In this document: in pieces, positions 8,403-17,603 of the stretch
Numbering within the stretch: position 1 is the stretch's first letter
Layout of the letters: every line of letters begins with the position of its first letter
Assembly (NCBI GenBank): GCA_012523635.1
Contig: JAAYTX010000105.1
Coordinates: 1-40,365 of the forward strand
Direction of reading: 5' to 3'
Source of the DNA: Elusimicrobiota bacterium
GTDB taxonomy: Bacteria > Elusimicrobiota > Elusimicrobia > Elusimicrobiales > Elusimicrobiaceae
DNA length: 40,365 nucleotides
Translations under genes and position numbers: made by a program
Notes under the pieces: model-generated
What the model was told of the DNA's origin: nothing
The model's database searches: none
What the model saw: the letters and a program-made list of their open reading frames with translations, nothing else

Positions 8403-9586
8403 GCGACACCGGCGCGGAACAGGCTGTAGCCGACAAGCTGGCCCAAAGGAAGCTCTGGGCCAAGCTTTTCAACTACCGCGCGGCCCGCGAGCAGGCGCGG
8501 CTTGGCCTTGAATACGCAAGCGCCATGCCCTACTGGCTCACCATAGACCCTTCAAGCTGCTGCCAGCTCCAGTGCCCGTTCTGCCCGACAGGACAGCGCC
8601 GCAACGTGCGCCCGAACGCGCTCATGGAACCGGCGCTTTTCCGCGCAGTCATGAAACAACTCGGCCCTTCGCTTCTTCATGCCGACCTTATGAACTGGGG
8701 AGAACCCATGCTTCATCCCGACATCTTCGAATTCATAGCCCTCACCAAAAGCTACCGCGTGGAAACGTTGCTTTCCTCCAACATGAACCATCTGCCCGAA
8801 GGCGGGGCCGAAAAGCTGGTGCTTTCCGGGCTCGACCTGCTCACCGTCTCCATAGACGGGGCGTCGCAGGAAAACTACGCCAAATACCGAGTAGGAGGAG
8901 ATTTCAACGCGGCGGTGGAAAACACGGCCCGTGTGGCCAGCGCAAAACTCAAGCTCGGGCGGAGCAACCCGAAAATAACATGGCAGTTCCTGGTATTCCG
9001 CCACAACGAACATGAAATGGACAGCGCGCGCGAACTCGCCGTTCAGGCCGGGGCCGACGAAATAGGCTTCACCGCCCCCAACCTGCCGTTCAAGCCCGGC
9101 ATCAAGGACGAGTGGATGTCCACACTGCCCAAATACGCGCTTTACGACGCCGAACATTTCCCCGAACGACCCCCGTGGGAGTGGGACAAAACCACGGACA
9201 CCGAAGGCAAGCCCCTGGATATAAACGTGGATGTTTACGCCGGGGATAAAACGCGCCGCCCTTGCCTCTGGCCCTGGACTGCGACGGCCATAAACCCTGA
9301 CGGCTCGGTCTCCCCCTGCTGTTCGGTCGAGGAACGCTGCCACGACTTCGGCACACTGGCCGAGCACTCTTTCAGCGCCATCTGGAACAACACGCAGTAC
9401 AGGGCCGCGCGCAGGCACATAGCGGCTTACGCCAGGGGCGAGAAGAATTCCCTTCCCGCCTCCCCGCACGCCTGCGAACGCTGTTTCTCCATAGGCAAAT
9501 CCGATTTCCGCTTCCCGCACTGGTGGGAAACCGACAGACTCTGCGCCTTCCCGGACCCTTTGGCCCCGCATAAGGACGGGAAATGA
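8399..9586 (+). CDS. Radical SAM/SPASM protein
   Basis: 'DPSSCCQLQCPFCPTGQ', 'LMNWGEPMLHPD', 'PCLWPWTATAINPDGSVSPCCSVEERCHDFGTLAEHSFSAIWNN'. ATGA overlap. Confidence 0.92.
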   Translation: MSDTGAEQAVADKLAQRKLWAKLFNYRAAREQARLGLEYASAMPYWLTIDPSSCCQLQCPFCPTGQRRNVRPNALMEPALFRAVMKQLGPSLLHADLMNWGEPMLHPDIFEFIALTKSYRVETLLSSNMNHLPEGGAEKLVLSGLDLLTVSIDGASQENYAKYRVGGDFNAAVENTARVASAKLKLGRSNPKITWQFLVFRHNEHEMDSARELAVQAGADEIGFTAPNLPFKPGIKDEWMSTLPKYALYDAEHFPERPPWEWDKTTDTEGKPLDINVDVYAGDKTRRPCLWPWTATAINPDGSVSPCCSVEERCHDFGTLAEHSFSAIWNNTQYRAARRHIAAYARGEKNSLPASPHACERCFSIGKSDFRFPHWWETDRLCAFPDPLAPHKDGK

Positions 9587-12510
9587 AAACAGCGCTGATT
9601 CAATCCACGGTCTGGTGGACTGTGGATATGCCGCTTGGCATAGCCCAGTTGGCCGGTGCGCTTCGCCATGCGGGCCACGAGCCTTGCGCGCTGGACCTCA
9701 ACATTCTTCTCTGGCACAAGGCGACGGAACCGGAAAAACCGCTTTGGGACTGGGAGAATTTCCAATACTGGAACAACCCAGAACTGGTAAAACGCCACAT
9801 AGACTCAAACCGCGCATTTATCGAAAGCGAACTGCAAAAGCTACTCAGGGCGGGAATCGGGGCGGCAGGATTTTCGGTCAATTCCGGCAACCAGTTGTTC
9901 AGCCTTGAACTGGCACGCCTGCTCAAGAAAGAGAAGCCGGACCTGTTTATCATGTTCGGCGGCCAGCATTTCTTCAGGTCCGAAAACGCCTCGGCCTGGA
10001 TGCAGAACCCCGAAGCGGACTGCGTGTTCACCGGCCCCGGCGACCTTGTGATGCCCGCCATGCTGACCGCGCTTGAAAAAACCGGCGGGCCTGCCGTACA
10101 GCCCGGCACGCTGCTGCGCTCCCCGTCGGGGATAATAAACGGCGGCCCCGCCCAGCCGGTGCCTGATTTGGACGCCCTGCCTTTTGCCGACTTCACCGTG
10201 CTTCCTGTCGGGCTTTATGCCAACAAGCTCCACATTCCCTTCCAGTCCAGCCGCGGCTGCATCTGGAAATGCCGCTATTGCAGCGCCACAAATTTCTGGC
10301 AGGGCTACAACCAGATGAGCGGCGAGCGCATGTTCTCCGAGCTGATGCACCACAAAAGCCTGTTTCCGGACCGCACTCACGTGGAGTTCTACGACCTCAC
10401 CGCAAACGGCAGGCCGGAGGCTCTGCACAAGCTGTCTGAACTGCTTATAGAAGACCACAAAGCCAACGGCTGGAAAAATTTTTTCGGCTGGAAGATAAAC
10501 GCAGTAATCCGTCCGGAAATGACGCCGGAACTCCTGAAGAAACTGCGCCAGTCCTTCTGCAAGGACATAATTTACGGAATAGAAAGCGGCTCTGAACGTG
10601 TGCTCAGGCTGATGAACAAAAACTACAGGCCGGACGTGGCCCTGCAAGTCCTTCATGACACGCACCAGGCCGAAATCCACACCACGGCGAACTTCATGTT
10701 CGGCTTCCCGGGCGAAACCGAAGAGGATTTCGGGCAAACGCTGGCTTTTCTTGAAAAAGCCGCGCCGCACCTGGACAGGGTGTACGCAAGCGCCACGTTC
10801 ACCAGCCTGGAAGAAGGCAGCTACCTCACCGACCATAGGGCCGAGTTCGGCATCGCGGTGCCGCCGCCCGACAACTTCCACAACCTCTACTGGGAAAGCT
10901 CCGACGCTACAAACACCTACCCGGTGCGCATGGAGCGCTACAAACGCTTCCGCGCCCGGGCCATAGCGCTGGGGCTGGACGCCTACAAAGGCGTGCAGGG
11001 CGACCTTGAGCAGAACTCCCTCTTCAGCCTGGCCGAATACTACCGCTACAAAGGCGACCACGCAAAAGCTGTTGAAAACCTGCTTGCGGCCTTCGATATA
11101 AATTCCGCCAACGAAGCCGTGCTGGACGCGCTTTTGCCGTATTACAAGGACCTTGCCCTCTACCACTCGGCGGCAAGGCAGTTTATGCGCCTACAACGCT
11201 ACCCTGCACGAGGCACCCGCACCCAAATGGAAAGCCGCATTTCGGCCTTGATATCCGGCATGCGGGACAAAGCGTCGTTTGATGCCGCTACAATGAGCCT
11301 GCGCTGGATGAGTTCCAGCTTTGACCCGCAACAGCTTTCCTATCTGCTGGCCCTGGCGCATGAAACTGTTTCGCGTTTCATCCCGGAGCATAAACTGGAC
11401 GGCATACACCTGTTCCCCCTACTCCCCCAGCGCGGATCGGGAAGAAACAACACTCTGTCTGCCCTGCGAGACCATAACACCCGCTTCAACGCGCAGGAAT
11501 GCTCTCAAAACCGTTCAGTGCTGGGCACTTATCCGCGCCGCGTCTTCCTGCAAATGGACGGCCCCTGCAACGCCGACTGCATTTTCTGCTCCCGGGACGA
11601 CGAATACGAGCATTTCTCCCTGGATAAATATCTCAATGCCCTGCACGGCAGGCTGCGCCCTCTTCTGCGGCATGCCGAAGAGGTGCTGTTCACCGGCTCC
11701 GGCGAATTCCTGCTGCTGCCGGAAGCGGAACGGATAATTGAGTTTTTCAATCGCTTCTATCCACAACTTGAAAAACAGCTGGCCACCAACGCCTCGCACA
11801 AAAATCGCCGCCTGTGGGAGCTGATAAGCGCGCCAGAGAGCCGCTACACCATACAGGTTTCGCTGCACAGCGCCACGCCGCAGACGCATAAAACCATGAC
11901 GCGCCTGCCCTCTTTTGACGACGTGATGGGCAACCTCGAATACCTGGCCTCGCGCCGCAGTATGGCGGGGCATCCCAAATTGCACCTGATGTTCGTGATG
12001 ACCACCGAAAACATACAGGATCTGCCGGCCTTCGTGCGGCTTGGCGCAAAACTCAAGGCCGACAAGCTGATAGCCAACCACGCCTATATCTACAGGCCGG
12101 ACCAGCGCAAGTACTCGCTCCATGGGAACACGGATTCAGACAAATGGCTGGCGCAGGCTTATGCAGAAGCCGAAAAACTAGGCGTAAAAACATTTTTCCC
12201 TCCTCTTTTCACCGGGCAAGTCGCACGAACCGCGCAAGCGCCGCAGAAGATAAACTGCCACGAGCCGTGGACACAGCTTATGGTGAACCCCCGTGCCGAC
12301 GCCCTGCCCTGCGACCTGTACGGCGAATTCTCCCAAAACCTCCTGCGCACTGATTTCTGGGCGCTCTGGAACGGCCCGGAATACAGGAAAATACGCGCCT
12401 CGATACGCGAAAAAGGCGGCTGCCTGGCACGCTGTCCGCGCCACAACCCGGACAGCCTCAAGACCGCTGAAAACCTGCAAATACAGCGCCGGGAATCGCA
12501 ACAGCCATGA
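9583..12510 (+). CDS. Double radical SAM fusion, paralogue of the 5622-8402 product
   Basis: N-terminal B12-binding-like 'MPLGIAQLAGALRHAGHE…FIMFGGQHFF'. rSAM 1 'SSRGCIWKCRYCSATNFWQGYNQMSGERM', 'YGIESGSERVLRLMNK', 'MFGFPGETEEDF'. rSAM 2 'MDGPCNADCIFCSRDD', SPASM-like 'CHEPWTQLMVNPRADALPCDLYGE'. Confidence 0.9.
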   Translation: MKTALIQSTVWWTVDMPLGIAQLAGALRHAGHEPCALDLNILLWHKATEPEKPLWDWENFQYWNNPELVKRHIDSNRAFIESELQKLLRAGIGAAGFSVNSGNQLFSLELARLLKKEKPDLFIMFGGQHFFRSENASAWMQNPEADCVFTGPGDLVMPAMLTALEKTGGPAVQPGTLLRSPSGIINGGPAQPVPDLDALPFADFTVLPVGLYANKLHIPFQSSRGCIWKCRYCSATNFWQGYNQMSGERMFSELMHHKSLFPDRTHVEFYDLTANGRPEALHKLSELLIEDHKANGWKNFFGWKINAVIRPEMTPELLKKLRQSFCKDIIYGIESGSERVLRLMNKNYRPDVALQVLHDTHQAEIHTTANFMFGFPGETEEDFGQTLAFLEKAAPHLDRVYASATFTSLEEGSYLTDHRAEFGIAVPPPDNFHNLYWESSDATNTYPVRMERYKRFRARAIALGLDAYKGVQGDLEQNSLFSLAEYYRYKGDHAKAVENLLAAFDINSANEAVLDALLPYYKDLALYHSAARQFMRLQRYPARGTRTQMESRISALISGMRDKASFDAATMSLRWMSSSFDPQQLSYLLALAHETVSRFIPEHKLDGIHLFPLLPQRGSGRNNTLSALRDHNTRFNAQECSQNRSVLGTYPRRVFLQMDGPCNADCIFCSRDDEYEHFSLDKYLNALHGRLRPLLRHAEEVLFTGSGEFLLLPEAERIIEFFNRFYPQLEKQLATNASHKNRRLWELISAPESRYTIQVSLHSATPQTHKTMTRLPSFDDVMGNLEYLASRRSMAGHPKLHLMFVMTTENIQDLPAFVRLGAKLKADKLIANHAYIYRPDQRKYSLHGNTDSDKWLAQAYAEAEKLGVKTFFPPLFTGQVARTAQAPQKINCHEPWTQLMVNPRADALPCDLYGEFSQNLLRTDFWALWNGPEYRKIRASIREKGGCLARCPRHNPDSLKTAENLQIQRRESQQP

Positions 12511-13628
12511 CCAGCGGGCACAGGCGTTCGCTTGACAAGTATACCGACCTGACGCCGGAGCGCGTGCGCCGCATCCGCGAATGGTTTGCGGGAAAACCGC
12601 AAAGCCCGATATTCGCGGAAATCTATCCCACGATGTCCTGCAACCTGAACTGCCTGTTCTGCCGCAGGCAGACCTACTTTCCGCCAGTGCCGCGCGGCCC
12701 CGAACTGCCGCAAGCCCGGCTTCTGCGGCTGCTAGACGAAATCACCGAAATGGACGTATTGGAAGTATGCATCAAGGGCGGCGGAGAGCCGCTGATGCGG
12801 CGCGGCATACTGGAGCACGCGGCTAAACGCTTCGGCAAGGCGCTTGTGCGCGGGCAATTGGTAACAAACGGCACGCTGATGGACGAGAAACTGGCCGGAT
12901 TGCTGACGGACAGCGGCTGGATGGAAGTCTGCTTCAGTCTTGATTCCCCGTTTGAGCAGACGCACGACTATCTGCGCGACAGGAAAGGCGCTTTCGCACT
13001 GGCGGCAAGAGGAATAAAAGCGCTGGCCGCCGCCAAACGCGCGGCAGGGCGCAAATTCCCAGTTATAAAAATAAACATGGTTATCACCGCCACTAACTGC
13101 AGACAGGTACCGGAAATGCTGCGTTTCTGCGCCGAAAACGGCGTCGGAACTCTGGACCTTGACGCCATGGACCCCGAGGTTCCCGGTTGCGAGCATCTGC
13201 GCCTTTCGCGGGAACAGGCTCAAGAGTTCAGCGCGCATGCGCCGGAATGGGCGGAATTGGCCGCGAACAGCGGCATACATACCAATCTTGCGATGTACTC
13301 TCAAACGGCTTACGTTCAGCGCGGCAAAGCCCCGGAAGCCGCGCCGAAATCAGCGGCGAAGACCCTGCCGCCCTGCCTGCTGCCCTGGCAGCAGATTTCC
13401 ATCAGGGCTGACGGGAGCGTTGTGCCCTGCTGTGTGGCCAGCGACGACTATAAAACTCCGGCCCTGCACTCAAAAACGCTGGCGGAAGCCTGGTTCGGCG
13501 AACCGATGGAAAGCATACGCCGCGCCATGCTGTCCGGCGGCAGGCCATGGTTCTGCCATGCCTGCACCCGGGCTTTCAGCGACGCCAATTCGCGCCTGCT
13601 GGACGAATGCGGCTTAAGCCATAAATAA
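12507..13628 (+). CDS. Radical SAM/SPASM protein
   Basis: 'PTMSCNLNCLFCRRQ', 'CIKGGGEPLMRRG', 'LVTNGTLM', 'CLLPWQQISIRADGSVVPCCVASD…CHAC'. ATGA overlap. Confidence 0.92.
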   Translation: MTSGHRRSLDKYTDLTPERVRRIREWFAGKPQSPIFAEIYPTMSCNLNCLFCRRQTYFPPVPRGPELPQARLLRLLDEITEMDVLEVCIKGGGEPLMRRGILEHAAKRFGKALVRGQLVTNGTLMDEKLAGLLTDSGWMEVCFSLDSPFEQTHDYLRDRKGAFALAARGIKALAAAKRAAGRKFPVIKINMVITATNCRQVPEMLRFCAENGVGTLDLDAMDPEVPGCEHLRLSREQAQEFSAHAPEWAELAANSGIHTNLAMYSQTAYVQRGKAPEAAPKSAAKTLPPCLLPWQQISIRADGSVVPCCVASDDYKTPALHSKTLAEAWFGEPMESIRRAMLSGGRPWFCHACTRAFSDANSRLLDECGLSHK

Positions 13629-13652
13629 GCTATCCTATTTTCCAGAACAACC

Positions 13653-14681
13653 ATGGCAGACAACAGACCTGACAACATCAAAAACGCCCCGCCTCACAGG
13701 GTTTTCTTCAACTGGGACGTGGTGTACCGCTGCAACTATAAATGCACCTACTGCACCTATACCGTGCGCGGCTGGGACAAAATACCCGGCATGGAGATAC
13801 TGCCGACCCACGAGCAGATGGTGGCCGGATGGAAGCGCATGCGCCAGCTATACGGCTGCTGCCATGTGATGATGTCCGGCGGAGAGCCCAGCATACTCCC
13901 CCGCTTTTACGAACTGATGGAGGAAATGTCCGCGCTCCACACTATTGAGCTTATAAGCAACCTCTCTTTCGACGCTAAAAAACTCCTTTCCGTGGTGGGC
14001 CCTGACAAACTGCGGGTCGCGGCTTCGCTTCACCTCAACCACGTTACCCCGGAAGAGTTCCTCGAAAAGGCGCTGGCGCTTAAAAAAGCCGGAGTGGAAG
14101 TTTTCATAAACTTCGTGGCCTACCCGCCGCATCTTCAGCGCATGAAGGAAATCCACGCACTGTTCCTGGCCAACGACATCCCTTTCTACATCCACCCCTT
14201 CACCGGGCCGTTCAACGACAGGCTCTATCCGCGAGACTATATCCCAGCCGAACTGGAGCTTTATCAAGAGGCCGTGAACATCGGCGGACGAATAGCCCAC
14301 AACAGCCACTGGCTTAATTTCAAAAAGGAAAACCTTCAGCCGCGCGTGGCGACCAAGGACGGCTTCGCGACCATGACGCCCCCGCAGTCGGTGAAGGAAA
14401 TAAAGCCGGAGCCGATTGTCTGCAAGATGGGGCACATGTACGCGAAAATACTGCCCGACGGCATGACGCTGCGCTGCTGCGCGAAAAACGAGTTTTTCCG
14501 TTCGCCGGAGAAAATAAGCGCGCCGGACCTTCTTGGCAACATATTCACCGACCCTGACTTCAAAATGCACCCGGAGCCTCAGCCCTGCGCGCACAGGTCC
14601 TGCCCCTGCGACCGCCGCATGAAACTGGGCGAGGAATCCAACTGGCTGGACCGCTGGCGCATAATGCAGCAGCCTTTTTAA
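13653..14681 (+). CDS. Radical SAM protein with compact Cys-rich C-terminus
   Basis: 'DVVYRCNYKCTYCTY', 'MMSGGEPSILPRFY', C-terminal 'CKMGHMYAKILPDGMTLRCCAKN…PCAHRSCPCD'. Confidence 0.88.
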   Translation: MADNRPDNIKNAPPHRVFFNWDVVYRCNYKCTYCTYTVRGWDKIPGMEILPTHEQMVAGWKRMRQLYGCCHVMMSGGEPSILPRFYELMEEMSALHTIELISNLSFDAKKLLSVVGPDKLRVAASLHLNHVTPEEFLEKALALKKAGVEVFINFVAYPPHLQRMKEIHALFLANDIPFYIHPFTGPFNDRLYPRDYIPAELELYQEAVNIGGRIAHNSHWLNFKKENLQPRVATKDGFATMTPPQSVKEIKPEPIVCKMGHMYAKILPDGMTLRCCAKNEFFRSPEKISAPDLLGNIFTDPDFKMHPEPQPCAHRSCPCDRRMKLGEESNWLDRWRIMQQPF

Positions 14682-14685
14682 ACCT

Positions 14686-15543
14686 ATGCCGGAAGACGAC
14701 AACAAACAACCGCAGGTGAGATTCACCTGGAACACGCACTGGGGGTGCAACTTCCGCTGTTCCTACTGCTTTTTTCACGACCTATGGGAACATTACGCCC
14801 CACGCAACGTTTACAAGCCGGCGGATTTCTGGATAGAACGCTGGAAAGCGGTACATGAACGCTACGGGCGCTGCTACATCGTAGTCAACGGCGGCGAGCC
14901 GCTGGCTTACCCCGACTTCGTCAAAATCATACTGGCGGTGTCGCAACTGCATTACCCCATAAACATCACCACCAACGCTTCAATACACCTTGAAGAACTT
15001 ATAGAGAAGGCCGACCCGCGCCGCATAACACTTTCGCTCAGCTTCCACCCGGAACACCACAAGGACATAGACAAATTCATCGCGCTGATGAGCAAAGTGC
15101 GCGGCAGAGGTTTTGAAGGATGCAATAACATAGTGGCCTATCCCCCCTATATGAAAGAACTGCCTGAATGGCTGGACAAGTTTGCCGCCGCAGGGCATCC
15201 GATGAAAATAAACCCCTTCATAGGCGACTACCAGGGCAAACACTACCCCGAAGCCTTCACCCCGGAAGAAAAGAAGATAATGGGCATGCAGGAAGGCTGG
15301 GTTGAGGAAAAGAAGCGCTACTCGAAGCTGTGCGCGGCAGGCTTCAAGGCCGCGCTGATACTGCCCGACGGCGGAGTGACCCGCTGCGGGCAGATAGGCG
15401 ACAGGGGCGTTTTCTCCAATTTCTTCGACCCGGATTTCCGGCTGCTGGACGCCCCCGCCCCCTGCGACGCCGAACGCTGCCCCTGCGACGAATGGAAGAT
15501 AATCCCCGACGAGACCGCCTCCGAGGGCCACTATCTGCCATGA
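14686..15543 (+). CDS. Radical SAM protein, paralogue of the 13653-14681 product
   Basis: 'NTHWGCNFRCSYCFF', 'VVNGGEPLAYPDF', C-terminal 'CAAGFKAALILPDGGVTRCGQ…PCDAERCPCDEW'. Confidence 0.88.
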   Translation: MPEDDNKQPQVRFTWNTHWGCNFRCSYCFFHDLWEHYAPRNVYKPADFWIERWKAVHERYGRCYIVVNGGEPLAYPDFVKIILAVSQLHYPINITTNASIHLEELIEKADPRRITLSLSFHPEHHKDIDKFIALMSKVRGRGFEGCNNIVAYPPYMKELPEWLDKFAAAGHPMKINPFIGDYQGKHYPEAFTPEEKKIMGMQEGWVEEKKRYSKLCAAGFKAALILPDGGVTRCGQIGDRGVFSNFFDPDFRLLDAPAPCDAERCPCDEWKIIPDETASEGHYLP

Positions 15544-15666
15544 GACTAAACGTTACTAGACTGTAAAATTCAAAATTACTACACTGACAATAATACTGAA
15601 CGCCATGACGAGGGGCGGGCATTCAGACAGCCTGTTCATACATACATTAATACGGGGAGAGAGAAG

Positions 15667-16791
15667 ATGCCTGTGCAGAACTCCGCAAAAATGACGGTCA
15701 AATTCGTAAACGCCGTGCGCAATTACCACATGATTCAGAAGGAAATAGACGCCGCCTACAGGGACGTCATGGAAAGCGGCGAATACATCGCCAGGCGCCA
15801 CCTGAGCAGCTTCGAGGAGAATCTGGCCAAATTCGTGGGCACGAAATACGCCGTCGGCCTCAACAGCGGCTACGATGCCCTGCACATGTCCCTTCGCGCT
15901 GCCGGCGTGGGGCGCGGAGACGAAGTGATAGTCCCGGCGCACACCTTTGTGGCCACCTGCTCGGCGGTGGTGAATGCCGGGGCGGAGCCGGTGCTCGTGG
16001 ACGTGGGCAAGGATTTCAACATAGACATTTCCAAAATTGAGGAAGCCATAACCCCCCGCACCAAGGCCATAATACCGGTGCATCTCAGCGGCTACATGGC
16101 CGACATGCCCGCTGTGATGAAAATAGCCGAAAAGCACAAGCTGGCCGTGGTGGAAGACGCCTGCCAGAGCCTTGGCTCGAGCATCAACGGGCGCGGGGCC
16201 GGGTCCTGGGGCCTCACCGGCTGCTGGAGCTTCTATCCCTTCAAGATACTTGGCGGCTACGGCGACGGCGGCGCCATCACCACCAACGACCCGGAAGTGG
16301 CCGACTTCGCGCGCCGTATGCGCTATAACGGCGAAGACCGCCATACCGGCGAATACCACGGCCACGGCTTCACCTGCCTGCTGGACAACCTCCAGGCAGC
16401 ATTCCTGGACGTCAAACTGCGCCACCTGCCGGCCTGGATAAAGTTCCGCAAGGCGCTGGCCCAGCGCTACCGCGACGCCCTTTCCGACCTGCCGGACCTG
16501 TTGCTGCCCCACTACGACAGGGCGGGTTTTGACCACATCTACCAGAACTACACCCTGCGCTCGAAACAGGGAAGCGACTTCTCCGATTACCTCAAGGCAA
16601 ACGGCATAGAGGTGCTGACGCAGTTCCGCAAGCCCTATTACAGGCACGAGGCGCTCAAGCTCAAGGACAGGGGCTTCCCGGAAACCGAGGCGCTGAGCCG
16701 CGAGGTCTGCTCCCTGCCGATGAACGTGGAGATAACGGACGAGGAAGTCGCCTACGTCATAAAAACCGTACGCGCTTTCTACAAAAAGTGA
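15667..16791 (+). CDS. DegT/DnrJ/EryC1/StrS-family PLP aminotransferase
   Basis: 'GTKYAVGLNSGYDALHMSLRAAGVGRGDEVIVPAHTFVATCSAV', 'VVEDACQSLGS', 'WSFYPFKILGGYGDGGAI' (Lys in the PLP-motif context). Confidence 0.95.
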   Translation: MPVQNSAKMTVKFVNAVRNYHMIQKEIDAAYRDVMESGEYIARRHLSSFEENLAKFVGTKYAVGLNSGYDALHMSLRAAGVGRGDEVIVPAHTFVATCSAVVNAGAEPVLVDVGKDFNIDISKIEEAITPRTKAIIPVHLSGYMADMPAVMKIAEKHKLAVVEDACQSLGSSINGRGAGSWGLTGCWSFYPFKILGGYGDGGAITTNDPEVADFARRMRYNGEDRHTGEYHGHGFTCLLDNLQAAFLDVKLRHLPAWIKFRKALAQRYRDALSDLPDLLLPHYDRAGFDHIYQNYTLRSKQGSDFSDYLKANGIEVLTQFRKPYYRHEALKLKDRGFPETEALSREVCSLPMNVEITDEEVAYVIKTVRAFYKK

Positions 16792-17603
16792 ACATGGACG
16801 CCAAAAGACACAGCGAACTGAAAGACATCTGCCGCCTGGTGCGGCGCGACGTGCTGGAAATGTGCGAACGCACCAGTTCCGGCCACGTCGGCTCGGCCTT
16901 CTCGGTGGTGGAGATACTGGTGGCCCTCTACTTTGAGGCCATGCACGCCGACCCGAAAGACCCGGAAAGGGACATCGCCATACTTAGCAAAGGCCATGCC
17001 TGCGCCGCGCAATACTCGGTGCTGCACCGCAAAGGCATAATGCCCGACGACAGGTTCGCCTCCTTCTCGGTAAACGGAAGCGTGCTGGGGCATCACCCTC
17101 ATTGGGAACCGGCCATCGGGCTGGAAGGCAACATGGGCTCGCTCGGGCACGGCCTCCCAATAGCGGCCGGAATGGCCTATGCCGCGTCCAAACAGAAATC
17201 AAAGGCCAAATTCTTCGCCATCATGAGCGACGGCGAGACCGAGGAAGGCTCAGTCTGGGAAGCGGCGATGTTCGCCGCCCACCACAAGCTGTCCAACCTC
17301 TGCGCGATTGTGGACGCCAACGGCATACAGGCCCTGGGCAATACCAGGGACATAGTGTTCCCGGCCCCGCAGCCGCAGCGCTGGCACGGCTTCGGCTGGC
17401 GCGTGGAGGAAGTGGACGGACACGACCTGAAGCAACTGGCCTCGGCGCTCTCCAAGGCCGGAGAACCCGGCGGACCGCTGGTGGTGGTGGCCAACACAGT
17501 AAAGGGCAAGGGAGTCAGCTTCATGGAAAACAAACTCCTCTGGCATTACCGGCAGCCCAAGGGCGAGGAATTCCTCGCCGCCATGAAGGAGCTTGAAAAA
17601 TGA
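16788..17603 (+). CDS. Transketolase, N-terminal (TPP-binding) subunit
   Basis: 'SGHVGSAFSVVEILVALYF', 'ILSKGHACAAQYSVL', 'MGSLGHGLPIAAGMAYA', 'IMSDGETEEGSVWEAAMFAAHHKLSNLCAIVDANGIQ'. Start is GTG 16788 (overlapping the upstream stop) or ATG 16794. Confidence 0.95.
   Translation: MNMDAKRHSELKDICRLVRRDVLEMCERTSSGHVGSAFSVVEILVALYFEAMHADPKDPERDIAILSKGHACAAQYSVLHRKGIMPDDRFASFSVNGSVLGHHPHWEPAIGLEGNMGSLGHGLPIAAGMAYAASKQKSKAKFFAIMSDGETEEGSVWEAAMFAAHHKLSNLCAIVDANGIQALGNTRDIVFPAPQPQRWHGFGWRVEEVDGHDLKQLASALSKAGEPGGPLVVVANTVKGKGVSFMENKLLWHYRQPKGEEFLAAMKELEK

Noticed and set aside
9841-11166. Antisense ORF (441 aa, − strand) inside the second rSAM fusion
   Set aside because: Composition-driven shadow ORF; the + strand has conserved B12-rSAM motifs throughout.
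15540-15566. RiPP precursor peptide for the rSAM cluster
   Set aside because: Only 8 codons with no leader/core structure; too short to be a convincing substrate peptide. Retained only as a low-interest micro-ORF observation.
15556-16647. Antisense ORF (363 aa, − strand) opposite DegT
   Set aside because: DegT aminotransferase on the + strand is unambiguous.
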